Source of the DNA: UMGS1975 sp959600905
GTDB lineage: Bacteria > Bacillota > Clostridia > Christensenellales > QAND01
Assembly (NCBI GenBank): GCA_959600905.1
Contig: CAUGNO010000008.1
Span: 49,825 to 113,824 of the forward strand
Length of the DNA stretch: 64,000 bases
Direction: 5' to 3'
The notes under the pieces were generated by a model. That model ran no database searches. It saw only the letters and a list, made by a program, of their open reading frames with translations, and was not told the origin of the DNA. Shown here in pieces: positions 52,781-61,375 of the stretch (its first letter is position 1; each line of letters opens with the position of its first letter). The position numbers and the translations under genes are program-made.

Positions 52781-53631
52781 GGCGTCCACCGGGCGGTGGC
52801 GCCGCAGGGGAGCACCAGGTCTCGACCCATGGAAAGGCCGATGTTTTGCGCTTCCACGCGGCCGCTGGGCAGCGCACACTTCAGCATATTGGCCGCTACC
52901 TGCGGGGCGAACCCAGCGGTATAGCTGTTCAGCAAAAAGAACAGGGGACGGCTGCTCAGCAGCTTGGCACATTCGCAAATCAAAGGGTAGACATCCTTTT
53001 CATATTTGAACATCTGCCCATCCGGCCCCCGGCCATAAGAAGGAGGGTCCATCACAATGGCATCGTATTGGCGGCCGCGCCGCTGTTCGCGCAGCACAAA
53101 CTTTAGACAGTCATCCACAATATAGCGAATGGGCGCTTCCTTTAAGCCGCTTTTGGCGGCGTTGTCCTTGGCCCACTGCACAATGCCCTTGGCTGCGTCC
53201 ACATGGACGACCTCCGCGCCGGCTGCCGCACAGGCCAGCGTGGCGCCGCCGGTATAGGCAAATAAATTCAGCACGCGCACACGGCCGCCGGCTGCGCGGA
53301 TCTTTTCGCCCATAAAGTCCCAATTGACCGCCTGCTCCGGGAAAAGCCCGGTATGCTTAAAGCCGGTGGGGCGCACGATGAACCTCAGTTTATTGGCGTA
53401 GGTAATTTCCCATTGATCGGGGAGGGGCTCTTTATATTCCCACTGCCCGCCGCCGGCATGGGAACGGTGGTAGACGGCATGGGCCGCCTCCCACGCGGCG
53501 GGGCTTTGTGGGGCCCACATGGCCTGCGGCTCCGGGCGGGAGAGCAGATAGGGCCCCCACTGCTCCAGCTTCATGCCATGGCCGGCATCCAGCAGGGAAA
53601 AATCACGCCATTGATCTGCCAGCCACATCAT
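52777..53631 (-). CDS. Class I SAM-dependent methyltransferase (RlmI-like, rRNA)
   Basis: 284 residues. Rossmann-type methyltransferase: motif I NLFAYTGGATLACAAAGAEV (about 143-162), acidic end VVHVDAAKG, and the catalytic phrase MDPPSYGRG (about 219-227) typical of rRNA m5C/RlmI-type and m2G enzymes. No PUA domain is present. Predicted to modify rRNA using SAM. The first ATG overlaps the ileS stop by 4 bases and lies next to another ATG; GGCGGAAG is upstream. It is coupled to ileS and the pseudouridine synthase. Confidence 0.82.
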   Translation of the reverse strand: MMWLADQWRDFSLLDAGHGMKLEQWGPYLLSRPEPQAMWAPQSPAAWEAAHAVYHRSHAGGGQWEYKEPLPDQWEITYANKLRFIVRPTGFKHTGLFPEQAVNWDFMGEKIRAAGGRVRVLNLFAYTGGATLACAAAGAEVVHVDAAKGIVQWAKDNAAKSGLKEAPIRYIVDDCLKFVLREQRRGRQYDAIVMDPPSYGRGPDGQMFKYEKDVYPLICECAKLLSSRPLFFLLNSYTAGFAPQVAANMLKCALPSGRVEAQNIGLSMGRDLVLPCGATARWTP

Positions 53632-56600
53632 GCTTCCGCCTTTGTCAATAGGATCTGGGCCTTTTGTCCGTTGATCTCCCAGGTCTGGCCGCTGGCGGCA
53701 TCGCCCGGCTGCATGGAAACGGCCAATACTTCTTTCATGATACGATCTGCATGGCGCTCCCATACCTGAGAAAGCGCCTCCTCTGCCTGGTATACGATAT
53801 GGATACGGTCGGTTACCTCAAACCGCTCCTTGCGCATGGTTTGGATCTTGCTGACCGTTTCGCGCAGCAGGCCTTCTTCCAGCAGCTCAGGCGTCATGGT
53901 AAGATCGAGCGCGACTGTCATGCCGTAATCCTGGGCCGTAGCAAAGCCCTCCTTTTGGGTGGCTTCGATCAAAAGGTCGTCGGCGGAAAGCGCAATCCTC
54001 TGGCCGTCGATCTCAAATTCGTACAGACCGCCATCCGCTACCGCACTGACGATGGCGTTGCCGTCACCGGTTTTCAGATGATTGCCGATCTTAGGCAGCA
54101 GCTTGCCGTATTTCGGCCCCAGCGTTTTCATCTGGGGCTTCACCAGGTAGCCGACATACGAAGCTGCGTCATCGGCCAATTCAAACGCCTTTACGTTCAA
54201 TTCATCCAAGATGATGGACTGCACCTCATCGCTCAGCGGCTCTGTGCCCTGCACCAGCATGCGGCTCAGCGGCTGGCGATTCTTTACCTTGGCTGCGTTG
54301 CGGGCGGAACGGCCCAGCACCACAAGCTGAAGCGCTGTTTCCATCTGCGCTTCCAGCCCTTTGTCGATGGCTGCGGTGTTGACTTCCGGCCAAGTGGTCA
54401 GATGCACGCTTTCCGGCGCGGAAGGATCCACGCTGCGCACCAAATTTTGATACATGCTTTCCGTCATAAACGGCACAAACGGCGCACAGATGCGGGTCAG
54501 CGTTTCCAAAACCTGATACAGCGTCTGGTAAGCGGCAGATTTGTCCGCCGTGCGTTCGCCACCCCAGAAGCGGTCGCGGCTGCGGCGCACATACCAGTTG
54601 GAAAGCTCATCGACAAACGAAGCGATGGCGCGTGCCGCTTCGGTGATATGATACTGATCCAGCTCTGTTGTGACGAACTGCACCAGCGATTGCAGCTTGG
54701 ACTGCACCCAGCGATCCATACAGGTGTATGCCGGCGCCGGCCAAGAGGCGTCGTGCGGGTCGAACTGATCGATCTCTGCATAGAGAATGTAGAACGCATA
54801 GGTGTTCCACAGGGTGCCCATGAATTTGCGCTGGCTTTCGCTGACCGCCTCGTCATAGAAACGGGACGGCAGCCACGGCGCGCTGCCAGTGTAGAAATAC
54901 CAGCGCACAGCGTCCGAGCCCTGCTTATTCATCGCATCCCAAGGGCTGATGACGTTGCCCTTGTGCTTGCTCATCTTCTGGCCATCCTTATCCTGCACAT
55001 GGCCCAGCACCAGGCAGTTTTCGTAGCTGGCCTGGTCAAAGATCAATGTAGAGATGGCCAGCAGCGTATAGAACCATCCGCGCGTCTGGTCGATGGCTTC
55101 GCTGATGAACTGCGCAGGGAAAAAGCGCTCGAACAACTCCTTATTTTCAAACGGATAATGGAACTGCGCAAACGGCATGCTGCCGCTGTCGTACCAGCAG
55201 TCGATGACCTCCGGCACCCGGTGCATGGGCTTGCCGCACTGGGGGCAGGGGAAGGTGACCTTATCGATAAACGGCTTGTGAAGCTCTAAATCATCGGGGA
55301 TCTCCGCGCCCATATCGCGCAGCTCTTGCCGGCTGCCGATGACATGGATATGCCCGCATTCGCAGGTCCAGACCGGCAGAGGCGTGCCCCAGTAGCGTTC
55401 ACGGGACAAGCCCCAGTCGATGACGTTTTCCACAAAGTTGCCCATACGGCCGTCACGGATGTTTTCCGGCAGCCAGTTGACAGACTTGGTGTTTTTCACA
55501 AGCTGATCGCGCACGGCGCTCATCTTGATGAACCAGGTGCTGCGCGCATAGTACAAAAGCGGGGTATCGCAGCGCCAGCAGAACGGATAGCTGTGCTCAA
55601 ATTCCGGCGCGTCGTACAGCTTACCCTCTGCCTCCAACGCCTCGATGATCTTGGGGTCGGCATCCTTGACAAACAAGCCGTCCCACGGCGTGCCGCCGCA
55701 CATCTTGCCCTCGGGATCGACCATCTGCACAAACGGCAGGTTGTTTTCCTTGCATACGCGATAGTCATCTTCACCAAAGGCGGGTGCGTTGTGTACGATG
55801 CCCGTACCGTCTGTGGTGGTGACATAATCATCGGAAATGACAACATGTGCCTTCTGCCCGTTCAGCGCTTTGACGGTGCAGTCGAACAACGGCTCATAGG
55901 AACGGCCGACCAGTGCGCTGCCGGGGAACTCATCCAGAATCTCCACATTTTCCTCGCCCAGCACGGAGGGAACCAGATCTTTGGCGAGGATATAGACCTC
56001 CCCGTCCTTTTTGGCGCGGCAGTAGGTAACGCTGCCGTTGACGCAAAGGCAGACGTTGCTGGCCAGCGTCCAAGGGGTGGTTGTCCAGGCCAGGTAATAG
56101 GCGTCCTCGTCACAGCACTTGAATTTTGCCGTAGCAGAGCGCTCTTTTACATCCTTATAGCCCTGCGCTACCTCATGGGAGGACAGCGCCGTGCCGCAGC
56201 GTGGGCAATAGGGAACGACCTTGTGCCCCTTATACAAAAGACCCTTTTCAAAGATCTTTTTTAGGCTCCACCATTCGCTTTCGATGTAATCGTTTTCATA
56301 GGTGACATACGGATGCTCCATATCAGCCCAAAAGGCGATACGGTCGCTCATCTGCTCCCATTCGCCCTTGTATTTCCATACGCTTTCCTTGCACTTTTGG
56401 ATAAATGGCTCCACGCCGTATTCCTCGATCTGCTCTTTGCCATCCAGGCCCAGCAGCTTTTCGACCTCCAATTCAACGGGCAGGCCGTGGGTGTCCCAGC
56501 CTGCTTTGCGCAATACGTCATACCCGCGCATACGCTTATACCGCGGCACCAGATCCTTAAAGCTGCGCGTGATCAAATGGCCGATGTGCGGCATCCCGTT

Positions 56601-56750
56601 GGCTGTCGGCGGCCCGTCGAAAAAGCTGAACGGCGGCTTGTCCGGCTGCGGCGCCATGGATTTTTTGGCAATATCGTTCTGCTTCCAAAAATCCAGTACC
56701 TGCAATTCCCGGGCGCAAAAGTCCATCCCGGTTTCTACTTTCTTATACAT
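53628..56750 (-). CDS. ileS: Isoleucyl-tRNA synthetase, type 2 (eukaryote-like)
   Basis: 1040 residues, about 100 longer than usual bacterial IleRS1. Charges tRNA-Ile. HIGH motif in NGMPHIGHLITRSFKDLVPR (HIGH at 55-58), GWDTHGLPVELEVEK, the editing domain with TTTPWTLASN and DDYVTTTDGTGIVH, and the KMSKH loop at 592-596. These features (length, KMSKH) match the IleRS2 group, which is generally mupirocin-insensitive. The start ATG has AAAGGGGA upstream; the frame runs on into the T-box terminator without support. A T-box leader with an Ile-like ATC specifier precedes it. It heads an operon with RNA-modifying enzymes. Confidence 0.95.
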   Translation of the reverse strand: MYKKVETGMDFCARELQVLDFWKQNDIAKKSMAPQPDKPPFSFFDGPPTANGMPHIGHLITRSFKDLVPRYKRMRGYDVLRKAGWDTHGLPVELEVEKLLGLDGKEQIEEYGVEPFIQKCKESVWKYKGEWEQMSDRIAFWADMEHPYVTYENDYIESEWWSLKKIFEKGLLYKGHKVVPYCPRCGTALSSHEVAQGYKDVKERSATAKFKCCDEDAYYLAWTTTPWTLASNVCLCVNGSVTYCRAKKDGEVYILAKDLVPSVLGEENVEILDEFPGSALVGRSYEPLFDCTVKALNGQKAHVVISDDYVTTTDGTGIVHNAPAFGEDDYRVCKENNLPFVQMVDPEGKMCGGTPWDGLFVKDADPKIIEALEAEGKLYDAPEFEHSYPFCWRCDTPLLYYARSTWFIKMSAVRDQLVKNTKSVNWLPENIRDGRMGNFVENVIDWGLSRERYWGTPLPVWTCECGHIHVIGSRQELRDMGAEIPDDLELHKPFIDKVTFPCPQCGKPMHRVPEVIDCWYDSGSMPFAQFHYPFENKELFERFFPAQFISEAIDQTRGWFYTLLAISTLIFDQASYENCLVLGHVQDKDGQKMSKHKGNVISPWDAMNKQGSDAVRWYFYTGSAPWLPSRFYDEAVSESQRKFMGTLWNTYAFYILYAEIDQFDPHDASWPAPAYTCMDRWVQSKLQSLVQFVTTELDQYHITEAARAIASFVDELSNWYVRRSRDRFWGGERTADKSAAYQTLYQVLETLTRICAPFVPFMTESMYQNLVRSVDPSAPESVHLTTWPEVNTAAIDKGLEAQMETALQLVVLGRSARNAAKVKNRQPLSRMLVQGTEPLSDEVQSIILDELNVKAFELADDAASYVGYLVKPQMKTLGPKYGKLLPKIGNHLKTGDGNAIVSAVADGGLYEFEIDGQRIALSADDLLIEATQKEGFATAQDYGMTVALDLTMTPELLEEGLLRETVSKIQTMRKERFEVTDRIHIVYQAEEALSQVWERHADRIMKEVLAVSMQPGDAASGQTWEINGQKAQILLTKAEA

Positions 56751-57073
56751 GTGTTTGGCGTTCCCCTTTCTGTGCGAAACGGCGATTTTTTTCTTTTTGT
56801 GGATAAAAAAAGCGCTTTCCATCCACCAACGGGACGGAAAGCACTTGTGCTTTTCGCGGTACCACCCGAATTGCTTTCCCCTTTGAGCGCTATGGCGGGG
56901 AAGGCCGCTCTTGTTCTCCGCTTAACGCGCGGCGCACGCCCGGCCCTCCTACTTGATTCGAGCCGAAACCTCTGGGGTGATGTTCTGACAGCCGGTTGCG
57001 CGGCAGCTTTCACCTTCCTGCCTCGCTTTGGCGCTTCCCTGTGCTTCAGACGCGTCCCCATCCTAGGTATTTG
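56751..57073 (-). promoter_or_regulatory. T-box leader of the ileS operon
   Basis: On the minus strand the T-box motif GGGTGGTACCGCG is at 56855-56867, pairing target for the tRNA 3' end and part of the antiterminator. Upstream is a long Stem I region with a likely specifier ATC (56979-56981, in AACATCACC), an isoleucine codon. A terminator (56805-56844) lies downstream. Uncharged tRNA-Ile would favour the antiterminator and allow transcription of ileS. Confidence 0.9.
56805..56844 (-). terminator. T-box terminator
   Basis: GTGCTTTCC (minus strand, 56836-56844) pairs with GGAAAGCGC (56812-56820), then seven T (56805-56811). Its stem competes with the antiterminator formed with the T-box motif. 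Confidence 0.85.
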
Positions 57074-57079
57074 CCATGT

Positions 57080-57108
57080 ATTATAGGGGATTTTCCGCGG
57101 TTTGTAAA
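57080..57108 (-). promoter_or_regulatory. Promoter of the ileS T-box operon
   Basis: Minus-strand TTTACA (57103-57108), 17-base spacer and TATAAT (57080-57085), just after the pmbA stop codon. Confidence 0.8.
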
Positions 57109-57112
57109 GACG

Positions 57113-58450
57113 TCAGTTGCCTGCAATGGCCAACTCTTTTACATAGACGGAAGGGCTGGCGTAGCAGCTGCCGCCGGGGATGCTGTACTGGGTATCGCTG
57201 CCCAGCGCTAGGATGGCTTGCAGCATGGCAAAGAAATTGCCGGATACGACCATTTGCTCTACCGCCCGGCCTTCTGTGCCATTTTCAATGAGCCGCCCCT
57301 TGCACAAAAGCGAGAAATCGCCTGAAACATCGTTGACACCGGCATGCAGGCCGGATACCTCATAGATGACGACGCCGCGGCCGGCTGCGGCGCAAATCTC
57401 TGCCAGCGTTTGCGTACCCGGCTGCACGGTAAACACATGCGGAGCAATGGTGACCTGCCCGCTGTACCCGCGGCGGCCATGGCCTGTGCCCTGTACGCCG
57501 TCCTGCTTGGCAGAGGATAGGGAATACAGCAGTGTTTTCAATACGCCGTGATCCACGAGGGTATGTACGCCGGTGGGCACGCCTTCGCCGTCAAACGGCA
57601 GGCCGGGGCCCAGCTGCGGATGATCCGGCGTATCCACGATGGTCACGCAGTCCGCCGCAATTTTCTGTCCTTGCTTGCCAGATAACTGGCTCATTCCCTT
57701 TTGCGCGCGCTCGGCAGAAAAGATAGGGGCAAACGCACCCAGCAGGTCTACCATGGCCCGGCCGTGGAAGATGACCGGCATGGCGCCGTTTTGCGCCCGT
57801 TCTGCCTGGTAATATTGGATGGCTTTTTCCTGTGCCTGCTGGGCGACCTGGTGCTCATCCACCTCTTCCAGCGTTTTCCCGATGGCAAACGCCCAGCCGC
57901 TGTCCGTCCAATCCCCGATCTTAGCGACTGCGTCTACAAATAAGGCGGTATTCTGCCTGCTGGCGCTGCCTTCCGTGCCGGCGGAGTTGGCAAAATACAC
58001 GTAGGTCTTTTCCACCTCGGCCGAGCAGCCCTGCACGTTTTCTATATGCGGCAGGGCCATGACTGCATGATACAACGCCAACGCCTTGTCTACGACCTGC
58101 TGGGAAACAGCAGGGGAAAGGTCTGTCTGTTCCGGCTGCTCGCTGGCATAATGCTGCGCAGCCTGGTAAATGCAGGCGTATTCATCCCGATCCGTGACCT
58201 CGGCGGCAGAAAGTGCCTGTGCGACGATGCGCTCCGCCCCTTCCAGGCGCTCCGTGTAGGCATACCCTACGCGCCCCTGCCTGAGGACACGGAGCCCGAT
58301 CCCCTGGGTCTGGCTCTTCTGAAACGAATCCACCTGGCCGTCATAAATATCTGCGCTGATGCCTTCCGTAGCGCTGGCGATGCAGTCCGCCGCATCCGCG
58401 CCCTGGCAAAGCGCTTCTTGTACCAATTTTTTACAAATATCCAGCATCAC
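57113..58450 (-). CDS. pmbA: PmbA/TldE-type metallopeptidase-related protein
   Basis: 445 residues, usual PmbA (TldE) size. It is the non-zinc partner of the TldD-PmbA heterodimer, which breaks down unfolded or leader peptides and processes some peptide antibiotics. Phrases: SFQKSQTQGIGLRVLRQGR, PVIFHGRAMVDLLGAFAPIFSAE (split in two pieces, HGRAMVDLLGAF), and GVNDVSGDFSLLCKGRLIENG. It lacks the HExxxH motif, as expected. Its start overlaps the tldD stop by 4 bases. No peptide precursor was found near it. Confidence 0.9.
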   Translation of the reverse strand: MMLDICKKLVQEALCQGADAADCIASATEGISADIYDGQVDSFQKSQTQGIGLRVLRQGRVGYAYTERLEGAERIVAQALSAAEVTDRDEYACIYQAAQHYASEQPEQTDLSPAVSQQVVDKALALYHAVMALPHIENVQGCSAEVEKTYVYFANSAGTEGSASRQNTALFVDAVAKIGDWTDSGWAFAIGKTLEEVDEHQVAQQAQEKAIQYYQAERAQNGAMPVIFHGRAMVDLLGAFAPIFSAERAQKGMSQLSGKQGQKIAADCVTIVDTPDHPQLGPGLPFDGEGVPTGVHTLVDHGVLKTLLYSLSSAKQDGVQGTGHGRRGYSGQVTIAPHVFTVQPGTQTLAEICAAAGRGVVIYEVSGLHAGVNDVSGDFSLLCKGRLIENGTEGRAVEQMVVSGNFFAMLQAILALGSDTQYSIPGGSCYASPSVYVKELAIAGN

Positions 58451-59838
58451 TGGGCCTCCCTTCCGCCTACAAGGATCTCACTGACACGGATCAGCGGTTC
58501 CCCCACACAGGTGGGCACGCTGCCCGATATGGAGCCGCACATGCCTTCTCCCATCCACATGCCCTTTTCCACGGCGTCGATTTTCTGCAAAACCTCGCTG
58601 CCCTTGCCAATGAGGGTAGCGCCGCGTACCGGCCTGTCGATCTGTCCGTTTTTCACAAGATACCCTTCCTGCACGGCAAAGTTGAATTCGCCGGTCAGCG
58701 GGTTGACGCTGCCGCCGCCCATCTTTTTGGCGTACAGGCCGCTTTGCATGCCGGCGATGACGTTTTCGTCCTCCCCGTCTGCAATGAAGGTATTGGTCAT
58801 ACGGCTGGTAGGCGCATAGCGGTAGTTTTGCCGCCGACCGCTGCCGGTAGCGGGCATTCCCATTCGACGGCTGCCCATATGGTCGATCAAATAGCCTTTG
58901 AGAATGCCTTTTTCAATCAGCACATTGCGTTGGGAGGGATGGCCTTCGTCATCATACCCGATGCTGCCCCAGGCGCCGGGCAGGGTGCCATCGTCCAGTG
59001 CCGTGACCTTTTCCGAAGCGATTTTCTGCCCTAGCCTGCCGGTAAATTCGCTGTTGCCTTTGGCCACGGCCGTGGCTTCCAGCGAATGCCCACAGGCCTC
59101 ATGAAAGATCACGCCGCCAAACCCGCCGCCGACCGCGACAGCCATCTTCCCCGCCGGGGCATAGGGAGCATGCAGCATGGTGATGGCGGTCTGCGCCGCC
59201 TGCTGGGCTGCGCCTTCGATATCGAGATCGGAAAAAAATTCAAACCCGCGGCCAGCGCCCGGGCCCTCAAACCCGGTTTGGATCTCTCCGTTTGCGCTTG
59301 CCACGGTGGACACGGCCAGCCTGGCGCGCGCCCGTTCATCCTCCGCCCATACGCCATAGGAATTGGCCACGAGCACATGGCTCAGCACATCCATCACGGC
59401 AACTTGTGTCTGCACAATTTCAGGCGAGACGGCCTTAGCGGCCTGATAGGCTTTTTGTGCTACTTCTACGCGCTGTTTGGCCTCCACCGCCTGCGGACGG
59501 ATCAGGGCCTTCTGTATCGGCCGCGCCGGCGCCACGACAAAATCTTTGCAGTGTTCCTTGGCATGGGCGCGCAGGGTTTGGGCCGCCGAGACGGCTGCGG
59601 CTATCAGCGCTCTAGGGGAAATATCGCAGGTATATGCGTATGCGCTGTTCGTGCCGGAAAACACGCGGATGCCCGCGCCTGCGTCTAGGCCGCTCAGCAC
59701 GGTTTCCACCTTGCCGTCCCGGTATTGCAGGGAGTTCCGCTGGGTATTTTCGTAATAGAGCTCTGCAAAATCCGCTCCTTCCTGGAGCGCAGCCTGCAAA
59801 ACCCTTTGCACTGTTTCTTTAGGGATCAATGGTTTCAC
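58447..59838 (-). CDS. tldD: TldD-family zinc metallopeptidase
   Basis: 463 residues. The catalytic zinc helix HEACGH (GGVIFHEACGHSLEA, about residue 250) is intact, with FVVAPARPIQKALIRP and IGYDDEGHPSQRNVLIEKG on either side as in TldD. Forms the active subunit with PmbA; cleaves small or unfolded peptides. Start is GTG 59838 with AAAGGATGAG upstream. It follows rarA after 24 bases and overlaps pmbA by 4, so the three are one transcript. Confidence 0.92.
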   Translation of the reverse strand: MKPLIPKETVQRVLQAALQEGADFAELYYENTQRNSLQYRDGKVETVLSGLDAGAGIRVFSGTNSAYAYTCDISPRALIAAAVSAAQTLRAHAKEHCKDFVVAPARPIQKALIRPQAVEAKQRVEVAQKAYQAAKAVSPEIVQTQVAVMDVLSHVLVANSYGVWAEDERARARLAVSTVASANGEIQTGFEGPGAGRGFEFFSDLDIEGAAQQAAQTAITMLHAPYAPAGKMAVAVGGGFGGVIFHEACGHSLEATAVAKGNSEFTGRLGQKIASEKVTALDDGTLPGAWGSIGYDDEGHPSQRNVLIEKGILKGYLIDHMGSRRMGMPATGSGRRQNYRYAPTSRMTNTFIADGEDENVIAGMQSGLYAKKMGGGSVNPLTGEFNFAVQEGYLVKNGQIDRPVRGATLIGKGSEVLQKIDAVEKGMWMGEGMCGSISGSVPTCVGEPLIRVSEILVGGREAQ

Positions 59839-59862
59839 CTCATCCTTTTTTAAAAAATGTTC

Positions 59863-61167
59863 TCATTTCGATGTATGCAAAAGCCGATGCCGTTCGGTGA
59901 TCTTACGTTCCTGCCCCATTTCAGAAGGGCGGTAATAGGTCTCTCCTTTCACAGAACTCGGCATATAGTCCTGCGCCACATAATGGCCGGGATAGTCATG
60001 CGGGTATTTGTATCCTTTGCCGTTGCCAAGCTGCGAGGAACCCTTATAGTGCGTATCGCGCAGGTGCAGCGGCACAGGCTCTTCGGCGTTGTCCCTCACC
60101 CCCGCCAGGGCGCCTTCAATGCCCATCAAGACGCTGTTGGATTTTGGGGACTCGCAAATGTAAATGATGGCCTGCGCCAGATTTAAGCGCGCTTCCGGCA
60201 TGCCGATGAATTCCAGTGCCTGCGCGGCAGATACGGCCTGTACCATGGCCTGCGGATTGGCCATGCCGACGTCCTCACTGGCATGCACGATGAGCCGCCT
60301 GGCAATGATGCGCGGGTCCACACCAGCATACATCATGCGCGCGAACCAGGCCAAAGCGGCGTCGGCATTGCTGCCGCGCAGGGATTTGCAAAAGGCGCTC
60401 AGCATATTATAAAAATGTTCATCGTCGATATTCAGCATGCGCTGCTGTATACTATCCTGCGCCGTCTCTTTGGAAATATACACCAGCCCCTGTGCATCCG
60501 GCGGCGTTGTCGTCACCGCTAACTCCAGCGCATTGAGCGCGGTGCGCGCGTCTCCGTTTGCCACGTTGGCCCAGTATTCCAATACGCCGGGCTCAAATTC
60601 GATGCGTTGGCCGGCAAACCCCCGCTCGTCGGTTAGCGCACGGACGAGCGCCTCCAGTATATCCGCTTGCGTCAGCGGGGAAAACTGAAAAATACGGCAT
60701 CGGCTGACGATGGCCGGCGTCATAGAAATCATAGGATTTTCTGTGGTAGAGCCTATGAACCGCACCACGCCGCTTTCCAGGGCGGGCAGCATGATGTCGC
60801 TTTGCGATTTGCTCCACCGATGGCATTCATCCAGCAATACAGTGGTAGTTTTTCCGTACAGCTTTAGGTCTGTTTCGGCCTGCTCCAAAATCTGGCGCAT
60901 CTCCTTTACGCCGGTGGAAACCGCATTGATTTTCACGAATTTGCTGCGCGTAGCCTCTGCAATGATGCTGGCCAGCGTCGTTTTTCCGCAGCCAGGCGGC
61001 CCGAAGAAAATGCTGGAGGTCAGGCTGTCCGCCTCGATGGCGCGGCGCAGCAGCCTGCCAGGGCCTACCACATGCTTTTGCCCGATAAACTCGTCCAAGG
61101 TACGGGGGCGCATCCGGTCTGCCAGCGGGGCTTTGCTCTTGGCCAGCTGGCTGAATAAGTCCTCCAT
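59863..61167 (-). CDS. rarA: Replication-associated recombination protein A (AAA+ ATPase)
   Basis: 434 residues. AAA+ ATPase of the RarA/MgsA/WRNIP1 family that acts at stalled replication forks. Visible: N-terminal SMALL-like start ADRMRPRTLDEFIGQKHVVG, Walker A FFGPPGCGKTTLA, Walker B VLLDECHRWSKSQSD, sensor 1 IGSTTENP and arginine-finger region VSRCRIFQF. The C-terminal tetramerisation and MgsA domains follow (GSNADAALAWFARMMYAGVDP). AAAGGAG lies before the ATG. First gene of the rarA-tldD-pmbA unit. Confidence 0.94.
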   Translation of the reverse strand: MEDLFSQLAKSKAPLADRMRPRTLDEFIGQKHVVGPGRLLRRAIEADSLTSSIFFGPPGCGKTTLASIIAEATRSKFVKINAVSTGVKEMRQILEQAETDLKLYGKTTTVLLDECHRWSKSQSDIMLPALESGVVRFIGSTTENPMISMTPAIVSRCRIFQFSPLTQADILEALVRALTDERGFAGQRIEFEPGVLEYWANVANGDARTALNALELAVTTTPPDAQGLVYISKETAQDSIQQRMLNIDDEHFYNMLSAFCKSLRGSNADAALAWFARMMYAGVDPRIIARRLIVHASEDVGMANPQAMVQAVSAAQALEFIGMPEARLNLAQAIIYICESPKSNSVLMGIEGALAGVRDNAEEPVPLHLRDTHYKGSSQLGNGKGYKYPHDYPGHYVAQDYMPSSVKGETYYRPSEMGQERKITERHRLLHTSK

Positions 61168-61256
61168 GGTTTTGAAATCTCCTTTGAAAAAAGGTGCAAA
61201 AACTTAAAAAATGCAGAAAATGCAGCGCTTTGGCACCAGGAAAGTGCTACAATACA

Positions 61257-61285
61257 TTGTAATCTAAGTTTCTATTGTCTATAAT
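61257..61285 (+). promoter_or_regulatory. Promoter for serC-serA
   Basis: TTGTAA (61257-61262), 17-base spacer, perfect TATAAT (61280-61285). A TGC-extended TACAAT at 61247-61252 could be a second start. Confidence 0.7.
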
Positions 61286-61306
61286 ATCTCTAATTAAAGT
61301 TTTTAT

Positions 61307-61338
61307 CTATCCCCCAATGTAAATTGCGGGGCCGATAG
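61307..61338 (+). promoter_or_regulatory. Hairpin in the serC leader
   Basis: CTATC (61307-61311) pairs with GATAG (61334-61338), and CCCAAT-type bases (61312-61318) pair with ATTGCGGG (61323-61330) around GTAA. It sits in the 85-base leader, without a T run. It may stabilise the mRNA or regulate it; no riboswitch class matches. Confidence 0.35.
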
Positions 61339-61375
61339 GGCGCGATGCGCTTTTCAGGGAAGGGAGACATGAGTG

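Noticed and set aside
53664..56264. Long plus-strand frames opposite ileS
   Set aside because: Antisense shadows; ileS has all synthetase motifs on the other strand.
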